From contig NZ_LR134523.1 of the NCBI RefSeq assembly GCF_900638585.1, positions 1,214,501 to 1,278,500 of the forward strand: a stretch of DNA of 64,000 nt. Reading direction: 5' to 3'. The translations under genes were made by a program, and so were the position numbers. This DNA is from Aedoeadaptatus ivorii. Lineage in GTDB: Bacteria > Bacillota > Clostridia > Tissierellales > Peptoniphilaceae. Of this stretch, positions 55,075-63,187 are shown piece by piece (position 1 is the first letter of the stretch; each line of letters begins with the position of its first letter). Under the pieces are notes generated by a model. That model did no database searches. It saw nothing but the letters and a program-made list of their open reading frames with translations, and had not been told where the DNA came from.

Positions 55075-55625
55075 AGTCTTTCCTCCTCACACAATCGAAC
55101 GGCGATTTTTAAGAGCTGGTGTTCCAATACGAGCACCGTCTGTTGAATTTCCTCGGGAGATTGCAGGCGCGAAATGTCCACCGCGGTCTGCAGCAGGATG
55201 CGGCCGCCGTCGATGTCTTCGTTCACATAGTGCACCGTGGCGCCGCTGATTTTTTCGTTGTTTTCGAATACCGCTTCGTGCACCCGCATGCCGTACATCC
55301 CCTTGCCGCCGTATTTGGGCAAAAGCGACGGGTGGATATTGAGAATCCGCCCCTCGTAGCGTTCCAAGAGATCCGCTTCCAATATCTTCAGATACCCGGC
55401 GAGGACGAGAAAGTCGATCCCTTCCGCTTCCAGAGCGTCGAGCAGATCCCCATCGCCGGTTACAAAAGTTTTCTTTCCGTATGTTTCCGCCCGCACCAAA
55501 CCGTAGGCGTCGGGCTTACTGGAGACCACCAGGGCGATCTCCGATTCAAAAAATCCTTCCCGCTCCGCTTCGAGCAGCGCTTCCAGATTGCTGCCGGAGC
55601 CGGAGATCAATACCGCAACCCGCAT
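55071..55625 (-). CDS. purN: Phosphoribosylglycinamide formyltransferase
   Basis: 184 residues: MRVAVLISGSGSNLEALLEA, catalytic Asn/His in NIHPSLLPKYGGKGMYG near 105, and the catalytic Asp in ATVHYVNEDIDGGRIL near 140. It transfers a formyl group from 10-formyl-THF to GAR (step 3). It lies two bases after purM. Confidence 0.96.
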   Translation of the reverse strand: MRVAVLISGSGSNLEALLEAEREGFFESEIALVVSSKPDAYGLVRAETYGKKTFVTGDGDLLDALEAEGIDFLVLAGYLKILEADLLERYEGRILNIHPSLLPKYGGKGMYGMRVHEAVFENNEKISGATVHYVNEDIDGGRILLQTAVDISRLQSPEEIQQTVLVLEHQLLKIAVRLCEEERL

Positions 55626-55627
55626 GA

Positions 55628-56659
55628 TTACAGGAGCACGATGCCGCTGCCCGGCTGAATTTCGCCGATGCCATAGGCGATATCGTCGGTCTCTTCTCGT
55701 ACACAGCGAAGCACCGCATCGGCCTCGTCTGCGGAGACAATCAGCACCATGCCGATTCCCATATTAAAGGAACGATAGAGTTCGGCTTCTTCTACGGCGC
55801 CGGTGTTTTCGATAAAGCGGAATAGTTCGCCCTTATCCCAGCTGTCCGCTTGTACCACACAGTCCAAATCCTCGGGCAGAATGCGCGGTACATTTTCCAC
55901 CAAGCCGCCGCCGGTGATGTTCGAAATGCCCTTCACGCCGAATTGTTCCACAAGTTTCAGAACGGTCTTTACGTAAATCTTGGTGGGGGCGAGGAGCGCC
56001 TCGCCCACCGTCGTCGAAAGGCCTTCCGCTTCGCCGTCGACGTCCAGGCCCAGGTGGTCGAAGAAGAGCTTGCGCGCCAAACTGTAGCCATTGGAGTGCA
56101 GCCCCGTAGAGGCGAGGCCGATCACCACGTCGCCGGCTTGTATCTTTGCCCCGTCGATAATCTTCGCCTTGTCGGTAAGACCCACGGCAAAGCCCGCAAG
56201 ATCGTATTCGTCTTCTTCATAAAGCCCCGGCATCTCGGCGGTCTCACCGCCGATCAGCGCACAGCCCGCTTGGCGACAGCCTTCTGCCACGCCCTCTACG
56301 ATCTGCTGCATCTTTTCGGCATCGACGCGTCCGGTGGCGACGTAATCCAAAAAGAACAGAGGCTTCGCGCCCTGGCAGATCAGGTCGTTTACGCTCATCG
56401 CCACCAAATCGATCCCCACCGTATTGTGGACGTCCATCATTTGGGCGACGAGGAGCTTGGTGCCCACCCCATCGGTGGCGCCCAACAGCACGGGTTCTTC
56501 CATCGCCTTGGCGCCGGGAATGGCATATCCGCCGGAAAACAGGCCGATTTCGCCCAATACATTCTCGTCGTATGTGGAAGCGACGGATTTTTTCATCAAT
56601 TCTACGGCGCGATTTCCTTCGGAAATGTCGACGCCTGCGTCTTTGTAGGACAGTTTCAT
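55628..56659 (-). CDS. purM: Phosphoribosylformylglycinamidine cyclo-ligase
   Basis: 343 residues: MKLSYKDAGVDISEGNRAVE, ATDGVGTKLLVAQM near 62, LIGGETAEMPGLYEEDEYDL near 137 and ISNITGGGLVENVPRILPED near 245. It closes the imidazole ring to make AIR (step 5). It lies ten bases after purF. Confidence 0.97.
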   Translation of the reverse strand: MKLSYKDAGVDISEGNRAVELMKKSVASTYDENVLGEIGLFSGGYAIPGAKAMEEPVLLGATDGVGTKLLVAQMMDVHNTVGIDLVAMSVNDLICQGAKPLFFLDYVATGRVDAEKMQQIVEGVAEGCRQAGCALIGGETAEMPGLYEEDEYDLAGFAVGLTDKAKIIDGAKIQAGDVVIGLASTGLHSNGYSLARKLFFDHLGLDVDGEAEGLSTTVGEALLAPTKIYVKTVLKLVEQFGVKGISNITGGGLVENVPRILPEDLDCVVQADSWDKGELFRFIENTGAVEEAELYRSFNMGIGMVLIVSADEADAVLRCVREETDDIAYGIGEIQPGSGIVLL

Positions 56660-56669
56660 ACTCTTCCTC

Positions 56670-58016
56670 CTAAATCACCGTGGGATCGACGGGATAATCC
56701 CCATCGAAACAAGCCGTGCAGTAGCGGGAAATCTCTTTCTTGCCGGCGCTCGCCAGCCCCTCCAGAGAGATAAAGGCCAGGGAATCGGCCCCGATATTTT
56801 CTTCGATCTCGCGAATCGTCTGGTTCGCCGCGATCAGATTTTTCCGATTCGGCGTATCGATCCCGTAATAACAGGAATACTTCACCGGCGGCGAGGTGAT
56901 GCGCATATGCACTTCCTTCGCCCCCGCCTCGCGCAACCGGTGGATCAGATTGCGGCTGGTGGTACCCCGCACAATCGAGTCGTCCAACAAGACGATGGAC
57001 TTGCCGCGGACCACATCGACCAACGGGTTCAGCTTCAATTTGACCGCCATTTCCCGCTCTTTTTGGGTGGGCTTGATAAAGGTGCGGCCCATATAGCGGT
57101 TCTTCACCAACCCTTCGCCGAAGGGAATCCCCGATGCCTGGGCGTAGCCGATGGCCGAGGGAATGCCGCTGTCCGGCACCGGCACCACCAAATCCACATC
57201 GCAGGGCGCCTCTTTCCAGAGGATTTCCCCGCAGCGCCGGCGGAAGGTATAGGCGTTGATGTCGTCGAGATTCGCGTCGTTTCGCGCAAAGTAGACGTAT
57301 TCGAAGATACAGTTGCGCGCGCGATTCTCGCCCTCGTAGGGGTACGAGTGGATTCCGGTCTCGTCGATCACCAAAATCTCTCCGGCCTCTACATTCCGCG
57401 TCATCTCGCCGCCGATAATCTCGATGGGGGCATTTTCACTGGCGACGATCACATCATCTCCGTCGCGCCCCAAAACCAGCGGGCGAAACCCGCTGGGATC
57501 GCGGAAGGCGACGACCTGTCCCTTCATCAGCGCCGTCACCGAATAGGCGCCCTCGATCACATCCATCGTGCGGCGAATTGCCTCCACGATGTCGCTCTCG
57601 TAGTAGCGGGTAATCAAGTACAGAATGACCTCCGTGTCGTTGGTGGTCTGAAACATCATCCCCTCTTCTTCGAGACGGGCGCGCAAAAGCTGGTAGTTGA
57701 CCAGATTGCCGTCGTGGGCGATGGCGATCGTCTCGCCGCCGATAAAGCCCATCACCGGCTGAATATTATAGTCGTGTGCGCCGCCCGCTTTGGAATAGCG
57801 CACGTGCCCGATGCCGATATTGCCCGGCAGCTCCGCCAGCGTCTCTTCGTCGAACCCGTCGATCACCAGGCCCATGGCGCGCTTTCTGAGGATCTCTTCC
57901 CCGTTAAAGACCGCCATGCCCGCGGACTCCTGTCCCCGGTGTTGCAGGGAATTTAAGCCGTAAAATAGGCTCGGACTCACCGCATTGTTACTGTAAATAC
58001 CGATAACACCGCTCAT
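56670..58016 (-). CDS. purF: Amidophosphoribosyltransferase with altered glutaminase site
   Basis: 448 residues, first step of purine synthesis. The C-terminal half is intact, with the PRPP loop VLLDDSIVRGTTS near 348. The N-terminal Ntn glutaminase keeps HRGQESAG and GHVRYSKAG (Arg73), but the start is MSGVIGIYS, with Ser where the N-terminal catalytic Cys should be, and HDGNL replaces HNGNL, losing the oxyanion-hole Asn. By the family's known chemistry this predicts loss of glutamine use but retained NH3-dependent activity. The ATG overlaps the stop of a 47-codon frame. Confidence 0.9.
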   Translation of the reverse strand: MSGVIGIYSNNAVSPSLFYGLNSLQHRGQESAGMAVFNGEEILRKRAMGLVIDGFDEETLAELPGNIGIGHVRYSKAGGAHDYNIQPVMGFIGGETIAIAHDGNLVNYQLLRARLEEEGMMFQTTNDTEVILYLITRYYESDIVEAIRRTMDVIEGAYSVTALMKGQVVAFRDPSGFRPLVLGRDGDDVIVASENAPIEIIGGEMTRNVEAGEILVIDETGIHSYPYEGENRARNCIFEYVYFARNDANLDDINAYTFRRRCGEILWKEAPCDVDLVVPVPDSGIPSAIGYAQASGIPFGEGLVKNRYMGRTFIKPTQKEREMAVKLKLNPLVDVVRGKSIVLLDDSIVRGTTSRNLIHRLREAGAKEVHMRITSPPVKYSCYYGIDTPNRKNLIAANQTIREIEENIGADSLAFISLEGLASAGKKEISRYCTACFDGDYPVDPTVI

Positions 58017-58156
58017 CGCTTGTTCAGAATCCTTTCCGATCCCAGAGCGACGAACCCGCTACGGGACGCCGCCTTTGTGTTTTTGTATCTCTCGTCCGAT
58101 TGTCCCGACATTCCGGGACGGAAGACGATCATTCCGCCGCGAAGCACATCGCGCAT
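58013..58156 (-). CDS. 47-codon frame coupled to purF
   Basis: Opens MRDVLRGGMIVFRPGMSGQS, ends ALGSERILNKR, and has AGGAGGG at a good distance before its ATG. Its TGA overlaps the purF ATG (ATGA), and purF has no other clear ribosome site, so translation of this frame probably delivers ribosomes to purF. The peptide is Arg-rich with no recognised family. It may be a real small protein or just a coupling device. Confidence 0.55.
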   Translation of the reverse strand: MRDVLRGGMIVFRPGMSGQSDERYKNTKAASRSGFVALGSERILNKR

Positions 58157-58176
58157 GGCACCCTCCTAAACGCAAG

Positions 58177-58204
58177 AAAGAGATACGGTAGCCGTATCTC
58201 TTTT
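58177..58204 (-). terminator. Attenuator hairpin in the purF leader
   Basis: On the minus strand AAAGAGATACGG-cta-CCGTATCTCTTT, a perfect twelve-base-pair stem, followed by CTTGCGTTT. The T tract is weak for an intrinsic terminator. It is between the purF promoter and the first purF-coupled frame. Confidence 0.65.
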
Positions 58205-58260
58205 ACCAACCGGCTACTGGGCCGGAGCAATCACACTCGTCGTCGGGGAAAACGTAGCCG
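58188..58260 (-). promoter_or_regulatory. Three mutually complementary 7-base segments (attenuation switch)
   Basis: In transcript order: segment 1 CGGCUAC (58260-58254), segment 2 GUAGCCG (58217-58211), segment 3 CGGCUAC (58194-58188). Segment 2 can pair with 1 or with 3. Pairing with 3 would break the terminator hairpin, because segment 3 forms the upper 5' arm and loop of it. Confidence 0.6.
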
Positions 58261-58321
58261 CGCTGCGGGACGACATTTTCTTTTGCACTGATACAAAAAA
58301 TCGCGCTTCTCCGCAGATCAT
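58214..58321 (-). CDS. Candidate 35-codon leader peptide of the purine operon
   Basis: Opens MICGEARFFVSVQKKMSSRS (residues 1-20), then Ala/Thr/Ser-rich to a final Gln. AAAGGGGGAA is eleven bases before the ATG. Residues 17-20 (Ser-Ser-Arg-Ser) lie just before segment 1, codons 21-23 lie on segment 1, and the stop codon TAG lies inside segment 2. This is the geometry of a leader peptide in which ribosome position selects the RNA fold. Serine supply (source of glycine and one-carbon units for purines) is a reasonable signal, but that is inference. Confidence 0.5.
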   Translation of the reverse strand: MICGEARFFVSVQKKMSSRSAATFSPTTSVIAPAQ

Positions 58322-58349
58322 CGAGTAAAATTCCCCCTTTTTCGCAAAT

Positions 58350-58378
58350 ATTGTATCATACTTCCCGCAGGGGAACAA
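58350..58378 (-). promoter_or_regulatory. Promoter of the purine operon
   Basis: TTGTTC - 17 bases - TACAAT on the minus strand with a TG-n extension of the -10 (TGATACAAT). It is about 190 bases before the 47-codon frame. Confidence 0.7.
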
Positions 58379-58544
58379 CGCTCTATCGGCGAAATTTCCG
58401 CACAACAGAGCGCCCCTCTTTTCACGCGTTTGCGACAAACCAATACCCCGCCTCCCGGTTGGCGTTGTTTCTTTGTCTGTTCTTAACCTACATTTCACAG
58501 AAAAGTGTTATCATTATAAGAAGAAACAGAAAGGATATGGTTGT

Positions 58545-59375
58545 ATGCTCGGAATCATAGACGTGGGCGGCGGTACCCGAGGCATCTTCGGGGCCGGCGT
58601 TTTGGATTGCTGCCTCGACAAAAATATACAATTCGATTACTGCTCCGGCGTATCTGCCGGAGCGGCAAATCTTATCAGCTATGTGGCAAAACAACATGGC
58701 CGTTGCCGCACCTTTTATATGGAATACGCCTTTCGAGACGAGTATATGGGCTGGTCCCATTTTCGGGAGAGCGGCGATTTTATCAATCTGCGTTATATCT
58801 ACGCCACCCTCTCCAATTCCGGAGGCGAAAACCCGCTGGATTATAACGCCATCGAAGCCTCTTCCCAGCGATTCGTCTGTACCACCACCGAGGCCGAAAC
58901 GGGACGCCCCGCTTACTTTACCGAGGCGGATCTTGCCCGCGACAATTACCGCATCATCGCCGCCTCCTCCTGCGTACCCGTACTCAATCGACCGGTGGAA
59001 ATCGACGGCCGCCCCTATGTAGACGGCGGCGTATCCGATCCCATTCCCGTCAAAAAGGCGCGCGAAGACGGCATAGAGCGCGTGGTCGTCATCCTCACCC
59101 GCCCCAAAGACTACTTTCGCCGCGCGCGCAAGGACCTTTACTTCGCCCTGCGCCTTCGGAGAAAATACCCCCGCCTCGCCCGCGCCATGGCGAATCGGGC
59201 AAAGACCTACAACCGCTCTCTCCGCGAGATCCTCGCCGAAGACGGAAAAGATATCCTCATCCTCGCGCCGAAAAGTACCGCCCATATGCGCACCCTCACC
59301 CTGAACAAAGACGCCATGGCCGCCATGTACGAAGAAGGCTATGCGATGGCACAAAGAATCGAAGATTGGCTATAA
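58545..59375 (+). CDS. Patatin-like phospholipase
   Basis: 276 residues from the ATG at 58545 (MLGIIDVGGGTRGIFGAGVL); the frame is open upstream but without a ribosome site. It has the oxyanion-hole GGGTRGIFGAG, the nucleophile elbow GVSAGA near 35-40 (Ser), and the catalytic Asp in VDGGVSDPIP near 164. It is a cytoplasmic Ser-Asp acyl hydrolase of the RssA/YjjU type and may act on membrane lipids. It is divergent from the purine operon. Confidence 0.88.
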   Translation: MLGIIDVGGGTRGIFGAGVLDCCLDKNIQFDYCSGVSAGAANLISYVAKQHGRCRTFYMEYAFRDEYMGWSHFRESGDFINLRYIYATLSNSGGENPLDYNAIEASSQRFVCTTTEAETGRPAYFTEADLARDNYRIIAASSCVPVLNRPVEIDGRPYVDGGVSDPIPVKKAREDGIERVVVILTRPKDYFRRARKDLYFALRLRRKYPRLARAMANRAKTYNRSLREILAEDGKDILILAPKSTAHMRTLTLNKDAMAAMYEEGYAMAQRIEDWL

Positions 59376-59415
59376 AAAAATGTCGCGATCCGAATGCGGA
59401 TCGCGACATTTTTAT
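59374..59415. terminator. Bidirectional terminator after the patatin-like gene
   Basis: aaatgtcgcgatccg - aatg - cggatcgcgacattt, a fifteen-pair stem with A and T tracts, shared with the converging SLH gene. Confidence 0.9.
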
Positions 59416-59421
59416 GATCTG

Positions 59422-60771
59422 TTATTCGCGAAAATCATCATAGGTATAGTCAAAGGCCCATTCGGCGCCAGGATCATAGAGAATCCCCTTTACATAGCGC
59501 CAATCCTTCTTAGTTCTTGCCTTCTCTTTCTCGTATTCCGCTTTGTCTACCAGAACCAGACTGCCTGCCGGGGTGTCTTTTACGTCCTTGAGAATCAGAA
59601 TCTTATCGGCGTCGTAGCCCGGCAGTTCTTCGAGTTTGCGGCAATAGTCCTTTAATCCCGCCGCTTCCAAGGTCTCGATGAAAATCGCCTTTTCCGTTTC
59701 TTCGTCGATCTTCGGATCTTGCGATTCTAACAACGCTTCATATACTTTTTCGTCGCCCCGGGCCATTTTCCGGACGCTGTCGGAAAATTTTTCTCCGTTC
59801 TCAGATTCGATCATATCGCGGATCGCGAAAGTATCGCCTTCGGGAACGAAGTGAATCTCTAAGGGCATCGCTCCGCCGGAGGTGTTATGGAATACCCCGT
59901 CTGTAAATTCATAGTTCTTATAGAAGATATTGGCAAGGACAATCACTTGCCCCCGATCCTGAAAGACTTTGACCGGCGTGGCAGAAATCCATTGGATCAG
60001 TGAAGCCTTTTCTTTGGGGAAGGTATCTCTCAAGCTTTGGCGCAAAAACGGTGCCAGTTTTTCCCCTTGGGGAAAGTCCGCCAACAAATCCCGATCGTCG
60101 GGTCCGCCGTCGCGGGTCATTTCGTTGATCGTCACGAGAATCTTCGCGAGCTCGGCGCGCGTCGTCTCATCGGCAGGACGGAACCGACCCGCTTCGTCGC
60201 CGCGCAGTATGCCCCAGCCGCGCAGGGTATCGGCCGCTTCTTTCGCGTACGACGCAATTTCCTCCGCATCGGCAAAGGGTTCGGCGGCGCGCTTCGGCAC
60301 GGGCAATTCGAGTACGCCGGTGAGATAGCGGTACACGATCGTCGCCATTTCCTCGCGGCTTACGGCGCGGTCGGGCCGAAAACTCGCATCTTCATAGCCC
60401 TTTACCATGCCGTTCGCCTTGGCCCAGCGTGCGGCGTCACTATACCACGATCCCTTTTGCACGTCCTTGAAGGAATCGCCCGCCGCTTCCGGCGAGCCGG
60501 CTTGACGATACAGACCCGTTACCAACATGGCGCGGCTTACGGTCCCATTGGGCAGAAACTTCCCTTCGCCCACGCCCTGCATCAACTTTTGCGAAAAGGC
60601 GTCTTCGATAAAAGTCTTTGCCCAGTGCTTCTCAATGTCTCCGAAAACCGGCTTTGTCGCCGCAACCGCCTTGGGCTTCGGTGCCTCTTTTCCATAGATC
60701 GCTGTCGGTGCGGCGATCCCCGCCGCCAGCGCCATCGCCAAAGCGGATATCGCGATTTGCTTCTTCTTCAT
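59422..60771 (-). CDS. SLH-domain surface protein
   Basis: 449 residues from the ATG at 60771 (MKKKQIAISALAMALAAGIA), preceded by AAAGGAG. A signal peptide (about 1-28) precedes three SLH domains (about 42-215: FGDIEKHWAKTFIEDAFSQK, FKDVQKGSWYSDAARWAKAN, FADAEEIASYAKEAADTLRG), which bind wall polymers in the S-layer. The C-terminal 230 residues are of no known family: alpha/beta, with no catalytic motif seen. It is divergent from the SLH pseudogene. Confidence 0.88.
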   Translation of the reverse strand: MKKKQIAISALAMALAAGIAAPTAIYGKEAPKPKAVAATKPVFGDIEKHWAKTFIEDAFSQKLMQGVGEGKFLPNGTVSRAMLVTGLYRQAGSPEAAGDSFKDVQKGSWYSDAARWAKANGMVKGYEDASFRPDRAVSREEMATIVYRYLTGVLELPVPKRAAEPFADAEEIASYAKEAADTLRGWGILRGDEAGRFRPADETTRAELAKILVTINEMTRDGGPDDRDLLADFPQGEKLAPFLRQSLRDTFPKEKASLIQWISATPVKVFQDRGQVIVLANIFYKNYEFTDGVFHNTSGGAMPLEIHFVPEGDTFAIRDMIESENGEKFSDSVRKMARGDEKVYEALLESQDPKIDEETEKAIFIETLEAAGLKDYCRKLEELPGYDADKILILKDVKDTPAGSLVLVDKAEYEKEKARTKKDWRYVKGILYDPGAEWAFDYTYDDFRE

Positions 60772-61116
60772 ACTTCGCTCCTTTCCCATTAAAACTATAC
60801 CTGTTCTGATTCTTAGTTTACCCTGAAAAAGCGCAGGGAAAGCGAGTTTTGCCGGAAACTAGATATTATATACTTTTTGTTCCGGATTGACGGAGAAACT
60901 CCTTCGCCCATAGGTCGGCATCCTACGACTATATATCTTACCGCGATAAATCGATATATTTCCATATCGCGTTTCTACACCGTTTCTCGTGAGAAACGAA
61001 CCTCGCTCGACAAAAATTTTGTATTGCAGGGGGAATGTGATTTTTGTAGGATAAGAAAGACCGTTTAGTTTACGTATATTTAACACTTTATTTACCATAA
61101 CTTGATTGGAGGTTCT
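60772..61116. promoter_or_regulatory. Divergent SLH intergenic region with inverted repeats
   Basis: 345 bases with no gene. On the minus strand a perfect -10 TATAAT (60870-60865) with a weak -35 serves the intact SLH gene; its leader has a ccctg...caggg hairpin (60823-60840). Inverted repeats lie further on: cgatat-atttcc-atatcg (60949-60966) and cgtttctc-gt-gagaaacg (60981-60998). They could be operator sites for both genes. Confidence 0.45.
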
Positions 61117-63149
61117 ATGCAAAGAAAACCCCTTATCGCCTGCGCCTTGGCCGCAAGTTGCCTTACATCCGTATTGGGCCCCGCGAACATCTATGCGGCG
61201 TCCGTAGCGCACTTGCCCGCCGCCGCGACCGCCGCCGCACAAAGGCAATCTCCGGCCGAAGAAATTCACAAGGTCGTCGTCAAACTGGAAAAGGACGGAA
61301 AGCCCTTAAAAGATAAGAACGTCGCTTTGTTCGTCATCTAAGAAAATACAGACCAAGAAGCGATCCCCGAGAGAAAGCGAATCACCCAAGAGCGCACGGA
61401 GAATCGCGGCGAAATCGCCTTTACCGTCGATCTGTCGAAGGCGTACTACATCGTCGCCGTGCAAGATGTCGAATTAGAATATATCCGAAGAGAACAATAC
61501 TTCAGTACCGACGAAAAAGGCTCGGTCTACTTTTTGGGCGACAATCATATCGGACGCCCCGAAGAAGCCCGCCTCGAATTTACGGCGCTCGACAAAGACA
61601 AAGTCAAAAACCGGGCGCCCCTCACCGTCGTGGCAAAAGACAAAGAGACGGGCGCGCCGATCCCCGATCTAACGTTCCACATTCGCTTAAACAGCATACC
61701 CGGTATCGACTACATCAGTCAAACCACCGACGGTACGGGGGAAATGCAGTTTTTTCTCACCGCCGAACCGAATCCGGGCCGCGAATACTTCCTGGTGCCG
61801 GATCCGAGCGCGATGGAACTCTACGACTTCGATACGCCCCTCTTCGACTTTATGGTTGGGGAAACATACGACGATGTCGCCGGCCGTCTCGAGTATGGAA
61901 TTATGCACGACAATCGTCCGGTCCTCGGAAAGTTCGAGATCCTCGCGACAAAAAAGGAAAAGAAACCCAATCTCGACGTCTTGCAACAAGCCATGCAAGC
62001 CGCGAGGGACTTCCTCCACGGGCATCGTTTTGTAGACACGCCGGAATCCTTGGCCGCTGAGGGCGCCCTTAAAAATAGCATTATCGCCACAGAAAAAACC
62101 CTGGGAGAACCCCGCATCGGAAAGGCGGAGGTAGATCGCCTCGTCGGCGAATTGCAAAACGGCGTCAAGGAGCTGCAGAAATATATCCGATCGCCGGAGG
62201 GTAACCCCAAGGATCCGGAGAATAAGAAACCGGAAAATGTCGTCCCCGGCAAGGGACAAGGCCCCGAAAAACCCGCGCCCGGCGAAGAAAAGAAACCCGA
62301 CGAGCAGGTACCGACCCCCGATGCCCCGAATCCGACCCCAAGGCGCCGGAAGACGGAAAAATGCCGCAAAAACCCGGCGCTCCCGAGACCGAAAAAAATC
62401 CGGATGCCAAAACCCCCGGCGAGAAAAATCCCGCGCCGTGGAAACCGGCACCCGAGGGCGACAAAAAGCCCGAAAAACCCATGCCCGATTCGAATAAAAA
62501 ACCCGAAGAAAAGAAATCCGCCCCCAAAGGCGATGCCGATCGCAAATCTGCGCCCAAATTCAAACCCCAATCCCCGCGCAAACCCGAAACGCCGAAGGCA
62601 TCCGCCTTCCCCTTCACGGATGTGGCAGAAAACCACTGGGCGCGCCCCGCCATCGCCTATGTGGCGGAGAAGGGCTACTTCAACGGCAAGGACAAGGCCG
62701 TGTTTGCCCCGAACGACGCCGTCACCCGCGGCGAGTTCGTCACGGTACTCGGCCGCATGGCGAAGGTCCGCACCGCCGAGTACACCGGCGGCGATTTCGT
62801 CGACGTAGCGCGCGACCGCTACTACGCCCCCTATATTCACTGGGCGGCACAGGCGGGCTTGGTACAGGGCATCGGCAACCGCAAATTCGACCCCGATCGC
62901 CCCGTCACCCGCGAAGAAATGGCGAAGATCGTCGAAGCCTATATCCAATATCTCAAAAAGCAACCGGCACAAGGCGCATCCGTCGCTTTTCAAGACGCAG
63001 ACCGCATCGCCCCCTGGGCCAAATAGAGCGTCGATGCCCTGGCAAAGGCCGGCATTTTGAAAGGCGATGCCGACGGCAACTTCGCCCCCAAATCTCCCTT
63101 TACCCGCGCCCAAGTGGCACAGGTGCTCTTTACCATCGATCATATGTAA
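61117..63149 (+). pseudogene. Broken SLH-domain surface protein
   Basis: A gene of about 677 codons from the ATG at 61117 (after GGAGG) to TAA at 63147, with three lesions: an in-frame TAA at 61339, a one-base loss in or near the ccgacccc tract at about 62330-62340, and an in-frame TAG at 63024. Joining the frames gives a signal peptide, beta-rich repeats, a FIVAR-like helical part (LDVLQQAMQAARDFLHG), a Pro/Lys/Glu linker and three C-terminal SLH domains (FTDVAENHWARPAIAYVAEK, FVDVARDRYYAPYIHWAAQA, then a third past the TAG). Coding features remain between lesions, so the decay is recent. Confidence 0.85.
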
Positions 63150-63177
63150 AAAAAGGACCCTAGGGTCCTTTTTTTAT
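63148..63177. terminator. Bidirectional terminator between SLH pseudogene and catalase
   Basis: aaaaaaaggaccc-tagggtccttttttt, a fourteen-pair near-perfect palindrome shared by the two converging genes. Confidence 0.85.
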
Positions 63178-63187
63178 TCGCAACTAT

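Noticed and set aside
58157-58345. A purine, PRPP or ZTP riboswitch in the purF leader
   Set aside because: None of the conserved core sequences of these classes was found. The visible elements fit a leader-peptide attenuator better.
58322-58498. Upstream part of the 94-codon frame containing the leader peptide
   Set aside because: It would start before the promoter and has no ribosome site; only the last 35 codons lie on the predicted transcript.
61339-61341. The in-frame TAA in the SLH gene as a recoded or read-through codon
   Set aside because: A separate frameshift and a second stop (TAG) occur in the same gene, which points to decay; other genes in the window use TAA, TAG and TGA as normal stops.
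62341-62808. Arg/Pro-rich C-terminal end of the plus-strand frame that ends at 62808
   Set aside because: This is the out-of-frame reading of the SLH linker and SLH domains after the frameshift, not a real protein part.
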